From assembly GCA_948473085.1 (NCBI GenBank), contig CAOKWH010000016.1, forward strand, positions 1-40,072: a stretch of DNA of 40,072 nucleotides. Direction: 5' to 3'. Origin of the DNA: an uncultured Clostridia bacterium. GTDB lineage: Bacteria > Bacillota > Clostridia > Oscillospirales > Ruminococcaceae. The notes beneath the pieces were generated by a model. The model was not told where the DNA came from and ran no database searches. It worked only from the letters and a program-made list of their open reading frames with translations. Shown piece after piece: positions 16,257 through 23,934 of the stretch; position 1 is the stretch's first letter, and each line of letters begins with the position of its first letter. The position numbers were made by a program, and so were the translations under genes.

Positions 16257-16793
16257 ATGAAGTTCAAAAATGCCTTTTATCTTGGCCTTTTGGCATGGGC
16301 CCTTTTTCCCTGTGCTGTATTTTTTCTCTATGCCGCCGGGTATGAGCTGCTCATTGGCACCCAGTGGACCGTTTTTCGCATGCAGGCTGTACTCAATGCT
16401 GTCGCCGCGCTCGGCAGTCTGGGACTGGTATATCTACGAGGCTACAAAAGGCCCCTATTTGCAGTCATTGGCATTGTATTGTTGCTGCAATGCGGCAATT
16501 CTGTCTGCCGATTCCTGGACGCCTGCCAGGAATACCACAGCTTTTCCTCCCCAGACGGCGCTGATACCCTTGTTATGATGGAAAATGTTGACCCCATCGC
16601 CGGGCAGGTAAGAGTTTATAAACGCCTGAACCCTTTCCTGCTTTCCCCAATGGGCAGCATTATCACCGACGATGGATACCGCCCCATCTGTGACGGACAA
16701 TATGAACTGAGCTGGCAGAAGGACACCGTTTCCCTATCGGTTTTTAACGGTGCCGGGGAATGGAAAACAATCATAATGGAGAGGGAACAATGA
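16257..16793 (+). CDS. Membrane protein of unknown function
   Basis: 178 residues with three clear hydrophobic segments in the first 85 residues (FYLGLLAWALFPCAVFFLYA; MQAVLNAVAALGSLGLVYL; LFAVIGIVLLLQCGNSV). A soluble C-terminal domain follows (SFSSPDGADTLVMMENVDPI; RVYKRLNPFLLSPMGSIITD), probably outside the membrane and beta-rich, similar in layout to DUF5412-like small membrane proteins. ATG 16257 follows GAAAGGGG. It overlaps the next gene by 4 bases (ATGA), so the two work together. Function unknown. Confidence 0.75.
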   Translation: MKFKNAFYLGLLAWALFPCAVFFLYAAGYELLIGTQWTVFRMQAVLNAVAALGSLGLVYLRGYKRPLFAVIGIVLLLQCGNSVCRFLDACQEYHSFSSPDGADTLVMMENVDPIAGQVRVYKRLNPFLLSPMGSIITDDGYRPICDGQYELSWQKDTVSLSVFNGAGEWKTIIMEREQ

Positions 16794-17500
16794 AAAAAGC
16801 AGGATATATTCTACCAGCCCTTATCCTGGCAGCCCTGATAGCATCGCTTGCCAGCTGTGATTGTCGGCTCATGTCCAACCGGGAGGTGGAGCAATGTTTG
16901 CAAAGAACCTATGGCCGGGAGTTTACAGTAACCTCCTCCCGCAACATCTCCAGCGACGATTATTCCAGAGAGGTCTGGCGGGCAAAATTATATCTTGTAT
17001 CTCCAAAAGAGGAGCCGGACACCTCGTTCTTTGTGTTCAATACAGTGACAAGCGAGAGCTTTGGCGTTCCGGGCTTCTCCAACGGCCTGCAGGATACCTA
17101 CTCGCTGGATATTTTCCGCACCGCATTTGAGGAAGTAGCTGCAAAAGCCGGTATAAGCTACACCCTTTCCTATATCCATCCCATCCAATCGTCCCGCACC
17201 TACTATTCCGACCTGTATATACAAATCGACCCGGTCTGTTCCGAAAACCTGACAGCAGTGTGCACCGCCTTATCCCAAGCCTTTACCGCTACTCTAAAAC
17301 AGGTGCCCCAGATAAGCGGTGTAGCTATCTTTGTCACCTATCAGGAACCCTCATGGCCCGAGGAAAAATCGTACCGGATGCGCCTTCCGGCCGACATTTG
17401 GAACAAGGCAGGAGATGGCAGTGCAGAAACTAAGAGGATAGCCAAAGCCATGCAAGACTATATCCTAAGCAAGGTGGAGCAGGCGGAAGCAAAACCCTAA
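16790..17500 (+). CDS. Lipoprotein of unknown function
   Basis: The start ATG 16790 overlaps the stop of the membrane protein gene. The signal sequence ends in a lipobox LASC (residues 20-23), so the protein should be lipid-anchored at Cys23. The mature part (about 213 residues) is a mixed alpha/beta domain with segments EVEQCLQRTYGREFTVTSSR, EEPDTSFFVFNTVTSESFGV and, near the end, a long helix DGSAETKRIAKAMQDYILSK. No enzyme motif is recognised. Translational coupling with the membrane protein suggests a two-part surface complex. A bidirectional terminator follows. Confidence 0.75.
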   Translation: MKKAGYILPALILAALIASLASCDCRLMSNREVEQCLQRTYGREFTVTSSRNISSDDYSREVWRAKLYLVSPKEEPDTSFFVFNTVTSESFGVPGFSNGLQDTYSLDIFRTAFEEVAAKAGISYTLSYIHPIQSSRTYYSDLYIQIDPVCSENLTAVCTALSQAFTATLKQVPQISGVAIFVTYQEPSWPEEKSYRMRLPADIWNKAGDGSAETKRIAKAMQDYILSKVEQAEAKP

Positions 17501-17504
17501 CAAA

Positions 17505-17541
17505 AAAACAGCCCGCAGAATACTCTGCGGGCATTGTTTTT
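17505..17541. terminator. Bidirectional terminator between the lipoprotein gene and the BMP gene
   Basis: Perfect 9-base arms GCCCGCAGA (17511-17519) and TCTGCGGGC (17524-17532) around ATAC, with A- and T-rich flanks on either side, between two convergent genes. Confidence 0.9.
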
Positions 17542-18598
17542 ACTTGGCCAGGTAAGCGTTAAAGCTCTCCTCGTCGTAGGGAACTTCGATCTCACCGGAG
17601 ATAATCTTTTCCTCCAGAGCCTTGGTTTTTTCCAGAATCTCAGCAGGAACATTCTTATCGGAAGAGGGGGCAATTCCTACACAGCCATCAGCAGTGGAGA
17701 AGGTCTGAGTAGTGCCACCCAGTTCCTCGCCGTTCATTACCTTTTCGGTAACAATCTGGATGGCGTCGCCTACACGCTTAACAGCGGAGGTAAGCACATT
17801 GTCAGGGGCCAGGTCGTTCTGGTCGCGGTCTACGCCGATAACCCACTTGTCCTTTTCTACAGCAGCCTGGATAACACCATTGCCCACATTGCCGGCAGCG
17901 TGGAACACGATGTCGCAGGTATCATACATCTTCAGGGCAATACCCTTACCGATGGCAGCGTCGGAGAAGCTGTTGGCATACTGTACCTCAACTGTAATCT
18001 CCTTGCCCAGCTCCTTGGCGGCATAGTCTACACCTGCACGGAAGCCATACTCAAACTGGTCGATGGTGGCGCTCTTCTGGCCGCCTACAAAACCAACCTT
18101 GTTGGTTTCGGTCATCTGGCCGGCAATGTAACCTACCAGGAAGGAAGGCTCCTGTGCCTTAAACAGCACACCAATGGTGTTGGGGGCGCCGTTCTCATAG
18201 GCCGAATCCACAATAGCGTACATCTTATCCGGGTTCTTGTTGGCAGCATCTGCAATAGCGTCGGCCATCATGTAGCCAATGCCCCAGATGAGCTTAACAT
18301 TATCATCATCTGCAAAACGGTCCAGGTTGGGGGTATAATCCGCCTCATCGGTGGATTCCAGGTACTGGGCGTTTACCTTACCGGCATTCACCATTTCGGT
18401 AATGCCCTCCCAGGCGGACTGGTTAAAGGACTGGTCGTTTACACCGCCCACATCGGTAACCATTGCAATGGAGTACTTGGCCTCACCCTCCGAGTTGCTG
18501 GCATCCGCTGTGCTACTGCTGTTATCGGTACCACCAGTGCAGGCAGCCAGGGACAGCATCAGGGACATTGCAAGTACAGCGCTTAAAAACTTCTTCAT
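17540..18598 (-). CDS. BMP/PnrA-type nucleoside-binding ABC transporter lipoprotein
   Basis: 352 residues. The signal peptide ends in lipobox LAAC (Cys20) and is followed by a Ser/Thr/Asp-rich tether. The Bmp/PnrA family pattern is clear: YSIAMVTDVGGVNDQSFNQS, then AWEGITE, LIWGIGYMMADAI, DQFEYGFRAGVDYAA, VFHAAGNVGNGVIQAA and WVIGVDRDQNDLAPDNVLTS. Such proteins bind purine nucleosides and feed a dedicated ABC importer; its ATPase and permeases are not in the window. Location beside deoD, deoB and cdd supports a nucleoside role. It has its own promoter and a 10-base stem hairpin near the 5' end of its RNA. Confidence 0.93.
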   Translation of the reverse strand: MKKFLSAVLAMSLMLSLAACTGGTDNSSSTADASNSEGEAKYSIAMVTDVGGVNDQSFNQSAWEGITEMVNAGKVNAQYLESTDEADYTPNLDRFADDDNVKLIWGIGYMMADAIADAANKNPDKMYAIVDSAYENGAPNTIGVLFKAQEPSFLVGYIAGQMTETNKVGFVGGQKSATIDQFEYGFRAGVDYAAKELGKEITVEVQYANSFSDAAIGKGIALKMYDTCDIVFHAAGNVGNGVIQAAVEKDKWVIGVDRDQNDLAPDNVLTSAVKRVGDAIQIVTEKVMNGEELGGTTQTFSTADGCVGIAPSSDKNVPAEILEKTKALEEKIISGEIEVPYDEESFNAYLAK

Positions 18599-18634
18599 TT
18601 TAAGACTTCCCCTTTTCTTTCAATCAGGCTTTTA

Positions 18635-18661
18635 CATGGCTCTTATTCGGGAAGAGCCATG
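18635..18661 (-). other. Hairpin at the 5' end of the BMP transcript
   Basis: Perfect arms CATGGCTCTT (18635-18644) and AAGAGCCATG (18652-18661), 7-base loop, starting roughly 10 bases into the predicted RNA. There is no T-run, so it is not a terminator; an mRNA-stabilising stem or binding site is possible. Confidence 0.6.
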
Positions 18662-18678
18662 CATACATTTGCACTTTA

Positions 18679-18707
18679 AGTATAAGGCATCGGGGCAGTT
18701 TCTTCAA
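18679..18707 (-). promoter_or_regulatory. Promoter of the BMP gene
   Basis: TTGAAG (18707-18702), 17 bases, TATACT (18684-18679). A perfect palindrome AGCATTATGCT (18736-18746) lies about 30 bases above the -35 box and could be an activator site. Confidence 0.65.
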
Positions 18708-18810
18708 CTAAAATTATTTGGCAGAGCATAAATTTAGCATTATGCTTAAACATTCGCACGAAAATCCGTGAAAACAGCACAGAAAATGTAAAAAATCCAT
18801 GAAACATAAA

Positions 18811-18847
18811 CATCTCCCCTGTTGTCTGGTGCCATACAGGGGAGATG
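18811..18847 (-). terminator. Hairpin after cdd, probable terminator
   Basis: Perfect 12-base arms CATCTCCCCTGT and ACAGGGGAGATG with a 13-base loop. The following T-run on the minus strand is weak (TTTATGTTTC), so termination may be partial. Confidence 0.6.
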
Positions 18848-18851
18848 TGCT

Positions 18852-19268
18852 TTAAAGCGACTGTGGAGTAAATGCCTGAGGCAGCAATTGGCCCAGGGTA
18901 TAAATTTCATAGTCCTCACAGCTGCGGGCCACAATCACTTCCATATCCATGCTGCAAAACTCGGCCAGCACCTGCCGGCAAACCCCACAGGGGAAAGCCG
19001 TGTGGGTAAGGGTATCCTTTTCCTGCTCCGGCGCGCCTACAACGGCAATGGCCGTAAAAGCCCGTTCCCCCTCTGATACAGCCTTGAATACAGCTGTGCG
19101 CTCGGCACAGTTGGTAGGGCCATAGGCACAGCTTTCCACATTGCAGCCACGATATATTTTTCCGCTTTGGCCCTGCAGTGCCGCCCCCACACTAAAATGG
19201 GAGTAGGGGGAATAGGAAAACTCCCGGGCTTTTAGCGCCTCGGCAATGAGATTTGAATAATTGAGCAT
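18852..19268 (-). CDS. cdd: Cytidine deaminase
   Basis: 138 residues, standard length for the homotetrameric enzyme. The catalytic zinc site is complete: CAE at residues 54-56 within TNCAERTAV, and PCGVC at 93-97, with substrate-binding SYSPYSHFSVGAA and GCNVES motifs. It converts cytidine and deoxycytidine to uridine and deoxyuridine in salvage. It starts 4 bases after the unknown gene upstream and is the last gene of the deoD-deoB-unknown-cdd run. GGGGTGA lies upstream of the ATG. Confidence 0.95.
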   Translation of the reverse strand: MLNYSNLIAEALKAREFSYSPYSHFSVGAALQGQSGKIYRGCNVESCAYGPTNCAERTAVFKAVSEGERAFTAIAVVGAPEQEKDTLTHTAFPCGVCRQVLAEFCSMDMEVIVARSCEDYEIYTLGQLLPQAFTPQSL

Positions 19269-19272
19269 TTTA

Positions 19273-19899
19273 TCACCCCTCCAATTTCAGACAGTCCAGA
19301 TATAGGCAGATGGTTTCCTCCACCCTATCCCAGTTTTCGTTCAACCCAGAATATAGCCCAGTTTCCCCACAGCCAATCATCCGATACAACGCCTGGAGCA
19401 GCTCCAGCTCCAAACGCCTGCCGCTGCAGGATTGGATCTGCTCCTCTCCCAACACCTGTGGGTAACGCAGCCTTTTTTGCACCTGCTTGGAAAAGTAGTA
19501 CTTCAGCAGGCGCGGCGGGATATTGTGCCGCCGGTTTTCGCCCAGCTGCTCACGAGCAATACGGATTTCCAATCCATAGATAGCAGGATAGCTGCAGGGC
19601 CAACAGGGATCCTGCACAAACTCCACACTACGGGCCAGATCGCACAGCTCCAAAGCCAGCACCCCTTCCCCATAGATATAGAGCCAGTAGAGAAGGGAGC
19701 ACAGTGCTTCGGCATCCATCAGGCTTTTAAACGAACACTTTTGCATCAACCTTTTACAGGGCTTTTTCAGTGTATAATACGCTTTGGGCGAATTGTTAGA
19801 CAGCGCCAAAACCTTTTCCAGCAAAGGCTTTAGCCTTTGGTGAAAGTACAGTATCTCCTGCCGCTGGGAATATTCCAGCGGGCCAACAGGCCCTTTCAT
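19273..19899 (-). CDS. Unknown protein in the nucleoside salvage operon
   Basis: 208 residues, soluble and mostly helical, with many Leu, Tyr and Cys. Segments seen are an N-terminal basic helix region, SLMDAEALCSLLYWLYIYGE, CDLARSVEFVQDPCWPCSYP (three cysteines, with PCWPC), and ELELLQALYRMIGCGETGLY. No signal peptide and no recognised domain. It lies 15 bases after deoB and 4 before cdd, in the same direction, so it is cotranscribed with nucleoside enzymes. The clustered cysteines could bind metal, but the spacing matches no site I know. A regulatory or enzyme role in nucleoside metabolism is guesswork. Confidence 0.65.
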   Translation of the reverse strand: MKGPVGPLEYSQRQEILYFHQRLKPLLEKVLALSNNSPKAYYTLKKPCKRLMQKCSFKSLMDAEALCSLLYWLYIYGEGVLALELCDLARSVEFVQDPCWPCSYPAIYGLEIRIAREQLGENRRHNIPPRLLKYYFSKQVQKRLRYPQVLGEEQIQSCSGRRLELELLQALYRMIGCGETGLYSGLNENWDRVEETICLYLDCLKLEG

Positions 19900-19914
19900 C
19901 CCTGGTACCGGCCG

Positions 19915-21093
19915 TTACGGCTGATAAATTTCTGCAAGGAAGCTCTCCCCTTCGGTATTGTTTTCCAAGCCGAAAAAGTCCAGCACAGTAGCGCCAATAT
20001 CGGCAAAGGTTTTGCGGGTACCAAGATTGGCGCCCGGCTTTATCTTTCGGGACCAGGCAAGCAGTGGAGTATATTCCCGGGAATGGTCGGTGCTGGGGGT
20101 ACTGGGGTCACAGCCATGATCCGCTGTAATCAGCAGCAGGTCATCCCCATCCATCATTTCCATCATCTCTTCCAGCGCTGTGTCAAATTCCATCAGTGCT
20201 TTGGCATAGCCCGGTGCATTGTTGCGGTGGCCATATACCATATCAAAGTCCACCAGATTGACAAAGCACAGGCCGTCAAAGTCATTCTCCAGCAGTTCCA
20301 TTGTCCGGCGGATGCCATCGGCGTTGCTGCCGGTTTTTATCTTCTGTGTAATGCCGCTGCCAGCAAAAATATCATAAATTTTTCCAATGCCAATGCACTC
20401 ATATCCGGCCTCTGTCAGCTGGTTGAGCATGGTTGGCCGAGGGGGCAGCAGTGAAAAATCCCGGCGGTTGGCTGTACGCACATAGCCGGGGTAATCCCCC
20501 ACAAACGGCCGGGCAATAACCCGCCCCACCGCTGCATCGCCAGTGAGCATCTCCCGGGCCATGCGGCAGTAGTCGTACAGCTGCTCCACCGGCACAACCT
20601 CCTCATGGGCGGCCACCTGGAACACACTGTCCGCCGAGGTATAAACCAGCAGCGCCCCGGTTTCCACATGCTCCCGGCCATAGTCCAGCAGCAGTTGGGT
20701 GCCGGAATAGGGCTTGTTGCAGAGCACTTTGCGGCCGGTAAGCTGCTCAAACCGCTGGATTATCTCCGGCGGGAACCCGTCGGGGTAGGTGGGCAGCGGC
20801 TTGGGGGAAATAGCCCCGGCAATCTCCCAGTGCCCGATGGTGGTATCCTTGCCCTGGCTGGCCTCGGTCATACGCCCATAGGCACCGATGGGCTGCTCCT
20901 CCCCCTGGGTCCAGCTATCCATCCCGTCAATGTTAAACAGGCCCAGCTTTTTCAAACTGGGCAGTTTAGCGCCGGCCTGCACAGCCGCCCGCACCGTATT
21001 GCTGCCGGCATCCCCAAAGGCGGCGGCGTCCGGCATTTCGCCAATACCCACACTGTCCAGCACAATTAAAAACAGTCGCTTATTATTCTGCAT
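19915..21093 (-). CDS. deoB: Phosphopentomutase
   Basis: 392 residues, full length for DeoB. The alkaline-phosphatase-like metal site is visible at both ends: FLIVLDSVGIGEMPDA at the N-terminus (Asp13) and LITADHGCDPSTPSTDHSRE near the C-terminus, with the phospho-acceptor region EASQGKDTTIGHWE carrying the catalytic Thr. It interconverts ribose-1-phosphate and ribose-5-phosphate (and the deoxy forms), linking nucleoside phosphorolysis to the pentose phosphate pathway. It follows deoD by 18 bases in the same transcript. Confidence 0.97.
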   Translation of the reverse strand: MQNNKRLFLIVLDSVGIGEMPDAAAFGDAGSNTVRAAVQAGAKLPSLKKLGLFNIDGMDSWTQGEEQPIGAYGRMTEASQGKDTTIGHWEIAGAISPKPLPTYPDGFPPEIIQRFEQLTGRKVLCNKPYSGTQLLLDYGREHVETGALLVYTSADSVFQVAAHEEVVPVEQLYDYCRMAREMLTGDAAVGRVIARPFVGDYPGYVRTANRRDFSLLPPRPTMLNQLTEAGYECIGIGKIYDIFAGSGITQKIKTGSNADGIRRTMELLENDFDGLCFVNLVDFDMVYGHRNNAPGYAKALMEFDTALEEMMEMMDGDDLLLITADHGCDPSTPSTDHSREYTPLLAWSRKIKPGANLGTRKTFADIGATVLDFFGLENNTEGESFLAEIYQP

Positions 21094-21111
21094 TACTCCA
21101 TCCCTCCGGGC

Positions 21112-21813
21112 TTATTCTGCAATTTCCAGTGCAATCTCCATCATCTGAGTAAAGGAGTTCTGCCGCTCCTCCGCCGTGGTTTCCTCCCCAGTAAAGGGGC
21201 AGTCGGAAATAGTGAGCAGGCAAAGGGCCTTTTTGCCCGCCCGGGCGGCGTTCATGTACAAGGCGGCCGATTCCATCTCCACAGCTAAAACTCCCATTTT
21301 GCGCCAATCCCCCAGGGAAGCGGCATCGTCATAGAAGGTGTCGCTGGAGAACACATTACCCACCTTGTAGTTGGCGCCAATAGCCCGGGCGGCGTTCACC
21401 GCCTTTTCCAGCAAATCGTAGCTGGCAATGGGAGCATAAGTACCGGGCAGGCGGTACTGAATGGCATAGTTGGAATTGGTACAGGCCCCCATGCCAATGA
21501 TAATATCCCGAATGTGCGCATCATCGGCAATGGCGCCAGCCGAACCAATGCGGATAATGCTCTCCACACCATACATATTGTACAGCTCGTGAGAATAGAT
21601 ACCAATGGAGGGAATGCCCATACCACTGCCCTGCACCGATATGCGCTTGCCCTTATAGTATCCGGTATAGCCCAGCATATTCCGGACTGTGTTGTAGCAA
21701 ACCACATCAGTAAGATAGTTATCGGCAATATATTTGGCCCGCAGAGGGTCCCCAGGCATTAGTACGGTCTTTGCAATATCACCCATCTGGGCTGCATTAT
21801 GAGGGGTTGACAT
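21112..21813 (-). CDS. deoD: Purine nucleoside phosphorylase, DeoD type
   Basis: 233 residues, the size of the hexameric bacterial enzyme. Signature segments are [16 protein letters not shown] (phosphate-binding), [26 protein letters not shown] and the purine/ribose site [12 protein letters not shown], followed by LLTISDCPF. It splits purine nucleosides to base and ribose-1-phosphate, which deoB then uses. First gene of the operon, with AGGAGG before the ATG and a small hairpin (GGCGCTG/CAGCGCC, 21838-21854) in its 5' untranslated region. No purine riboswitch consensus is seen upstream. Confidence 0.97.
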   Translation of the reverse strand: MSTPHNAAQMGDIAKTVLMPGDPLRAKYIADNYLTDVVCYNTVRNMLGYTGYYKGKRISVQGSGMGIPSIGIYSHELYNMYGVESIIRIGSAGAIADDAHIRDIIIGMGACTNSNYAIQYRLPGTYAPIASYDLLEKAVNAARAIGANYKVGNVFSSDTFYDDAASLGDWRKMGVLAVEMESAALYMNAARAGKKALCLLTISDCPFTGEETTAEERQNSFTQMMEIALEIAE

Positions 21814-21862
21814 AGTATTAGCCTCCTTTATTTTTAAGGCGCTGTTTCAGCGCCAATCGTTC

Positions 21863-21892
21863 ATAATATCATTATATCACAACGCCGGCCAA
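21863..21892 (-). promoter_or_regulatory. Possible promoter of the deoD operon
   Basis: TTGGCC (21892-21887), 18 bases, TATTAT (21868-21863). A second -10-like TATAAT (21876-21871) overlaps it but lacks a good -35. Low certainty. Confidence 0.35.
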
Positions 21893-21921
21893 TTTACCAC
21901 TGCCAGCGGCAGCTTTTGCCC

Positions 21922-21951
21922 AACAAAAAGCGCCTGAAAAATCCAGGCGCT
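21922..21951 (-). terminator. Terminator of the Rnf-like/DUF4015 operon
   Basis: Arms AGCGCCTG (21929-21936) and CAGGCGCT (21944-21951), 7-base loop, with a run of T on the minus strand. It lies directly before the deoD promoter region and separates the two operons. Confidence 0.85.
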
Positions 21952-21960
21952 CATCTGCTT

Positions 21961-23307
21961 TTAATTTTCTGTGCCGGAAAACAGGATGGAATAATCCCCG
22001 CTGGGGCTGTACAGCACATAGTCCGCTATACCGCCATTTTCCGCCGCGCGAATTTGTTCCTCTACCTCGGTTCTGGTGTAGGTTTTATTGTTTAGGGCAT
22101 TGATGCTTCCATCGGTGTAGCTTTGCAGCAACACCATTACATCCTCTGTTTTCAGGCGGCTTTGCACCGTTTCCAGAGCTGAACGGACGGTGGTATACGG
22201 GTTCTGCACCGGGTTGGCTATAGCCAATTGGTCGGAGTTATACATGTTGCCGAACGAAGCCGGCATAACACCCAGTACCACACCACACTCGGTGAGCTGG
22301 AACGGGTCGCTGCCATACTTACTGCCCGAGCTATCCAACAAATTGGGGGTGGATAGGTACACCGACAGTTCCCCTCCCACCGCCTGGACATCGGCATCAG
22401 CCCGGCGGATAAAGGCCGCCAGCTCTGCCGATTTCTCTTCTTCGGTAATATCCCTGCCATAATAGGCCAGCGAAACAGAATAGCCCACCGGGAAATGTAC
22501 CATATCCAATAGAATTTCCTCCACACCGGAAGTAGTGGCTTCCACCGCCAGGTCGGCAATATAGTCCTGGGAATAGTCGTGCAAGGGGTTCAGCCAAGAT
22601 TTTCCACCCATATCAACCGTATTGTCCAGCCAAATCCAGTCGGAATTGCCATAACGAACCGCTGCCTCCCGGTTGGCCATCGAGGCCAACGGGTCCTTAA
22701 AGGCATAGATACGCCCAATGGGGGTAATTCCAGCAGCCCGCATCTCTCCGGTTACTGCGGCCAGGTCCGCCGCTGTATCCGACACCGAACCCAGCTCTGC
22801 CACCTGTGGCAGATGGCTGCGATAGGTGACAACCCCCTTGTTGTTTTTCAAATCAAACATAATGCTGTTTATCCCACTGCCGGCACAGTTTTGGATAAAA
22901 TCACTGCGCAAAGCAGGGTCCTGCAAAATGTTTTCAGGCATATACACTGCATGGACCAGGGGCTGTACCTGTTCCGGCTCCCCTTCCTCCTCCGGTTGGG
23001 AGGAAGAACTCTCCTCCTGGGCCTGCTCATTGCCGAAGAGGAAACTCCAAAAACCGCCATCCTGGGCATCCTGCTTTGGCTGCTCCGGCTGTTTGGGCTG
23101 TGAGCTCTCCTCTTCGGTTTTTTCAAAGGAGGCGCCAATATTCATAATAAACTGATACGCCGGCTCGTACATCAGCCAACCTACGGCCACAAACAGGGCC
23201 AGACAGCCCGCTGTAACCACTGTTTTAAAGAACGGCGATTCAAAGATAGAGCTTCGGTAAATATTGTGGTACCGCTTTACCTTGCGCTGTTTCTTTCTTT
23301 TAAACAT
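21961..23307 (-). CDS. Membrane-anchored DUF4015 (glycosyl hydrolase-like) protein
   Basis: 448 residues. The basic cytosolic N-terminus is followed by one membrane helix (TVVTAGCLALFVAVGWLMY, about 30-48) and an acidic Ser/Gln/Pro-rich linker (about 60-115). The outer domain (about 117-445) matches the DUF4015 TIM-barrel pattern: AVYMPENILQD, GINSIMFDLKNNKGVVTYRS, GITPIGRIYAFKDPLAS, WLNPLHDYSQDYIADLAVEA, GVEEILLDMVHFP and DVMVLLQSYTDGSINAL. The conserved Asp residues in FDLK and LLDMVHFP are candidate catalytic acids. DUF4015 is related to glycosidase barrels; the substrate is unknown. It starts 30 bases after the RnfA-like gene behind AGGGAG, with the operon terminator after it, so it is the last gene of the Rnf-like operon. 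Confidence 0.87.
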   Translation of the reverse strand: MFKRKKQRKVKRYHNIYRSSIFESPFFKTVVTAGCLALFVAVGWLMYEPAYQFIMNIGASFEKTEEESSQPKQPEQPKQDAQDGGFWSFLFGNEQAQEESSSSQPEEEGEPEQVQPLVHAVYMPENILQDPALRSDFIQNCAGSGINSIMFDLKNNKGVVTYRSHLPQVAELGSVSDTAADLAAVTGEMRAAGITPIGRIYAFKDPLASMANREAAVRYGNSDWIWLDNTVDMGGKSWLNPLHDYSQDYIADLAVEATTSGVEEILLDMVHFPVGYSVSLAYYGRDITEEEKSAELAAFIRRADADVQAVGGELSVYLSTPNLLDSSGSKYGSDPFQLTECGVVLGVMPASFGNMYNSDQLAIANPVQNPYTTVRSALETVQSRLKTEDVMVLLQSYTDGSINALNNKTYTRTEVEEQIRAAENGGIADYVLYSPSGDYSILFSGTEN

Positions 23308-23337
23308 ACTTTTTCTCCCTGTGTTTTTTAGGCGCTG

Positions 23338-23934
23338 TTAAAAGGCCAGCTGGTGCCCTACCAGGCCATAGATAGCCAGGCTGAGAATACCAATATAGAT
23401 AAGCGAAATGGGCAGCCCGCGGAAAGCTCGAGGCACCCGGGACATGGCAATATTATCACTGCCCACCTGGATGAGCACCAGCGACATGGTAACACCCACC
23501 CCGGTACCGATAAAATAGGCAATGCGCTCGGCCAGGGCATAGCGGTTGATGGAACAGATTAGGATAGTGCCCAGCACCGCCGCATTGTAGCCGGCCATAA
23601 CCATGACATTCTTAATCTGCTGAAATTCCGGTCCGGACTGTTTAGCTACCTCCAGCACAAGCAAAGTATGCACCACTGCCAACAGGACAATATAGCACAG
23701 CGCCCGGACTGTAACACTGTACCCCTCAGGATAAAGAAAGAGCACATCCACAAAATAACAAAGGACGCCAGTGGCAATAACCAGTGTGGTAATCAGCCCG
23801 GAGAAGATGAATACATCCTCACGGCCGGTGGGGAACAGCATCTTCCGGGTAACCAGTGCCCGGCCAAAAATGGTGTTCTCAGCCACTGCCGCTGTAAAAA
23901 TCAGGGCAAACAGTTTTATCATTGTATCTAACAT
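23338..23934 (-). CDS. RnfA-like membrane subunit lacking the Fe-S cysteines
   Basis: 198 residues, six hydrophobic helices, the length of RnfA/NqrE. It keeps the family frame: AENTIFGRAL at the first helix (canonical ENxxxxRFLGICPFL), an NAAVLG motif at residues 117-122 (canonical NCAVLG) and the ending RAFRGLPISLIYIGILSLA. From remembered family consensus, the two cysteines that bind the intramembrane [2Fe-2S] cluster are replaced: Arg at about residue 30 and Ala at 118. It overlaps the RnfE-like gene by 7 bases and has GAGGAGG upstream. Family membership is secure; classic RnfA electron transfer is therefore doubtful. Confidence 0.88.
   Translation of the reverse strand: MLDTMIKLFALIFTAAVAENTIFGRALVTRKMLFPTGREDVFIFSGLITTLVIATGVLCYFVDVLFLYPEGYSVTVRALCYIVLLAVVHTLLVLEVAKQSGPEFQQIKNVMVMAGYNAAVLGTILICSINRYALAERIAYFIGTGVGVTMSLVLIQVGSDNIAMSRVPRAFRGLPISLIYIGILSLAIYGLVGHQLAF

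Noticed and set aside
17534-18586. 350-codon plus-strand frame
   Set aside because: Antisense to the BMP lipoprotein gene; starts within the terminator region.
18599-18760. Purine or other known riboswitch upstream of the BMP gene
   Set aside because: The hairpin stands alone; no aptamer junction pattern is visible.
21814-21960. Purine riboswitch upstream of deoD
   Set aside because: Looked for the conserved loop and junction motifs and found none; only a small hairpin is present.
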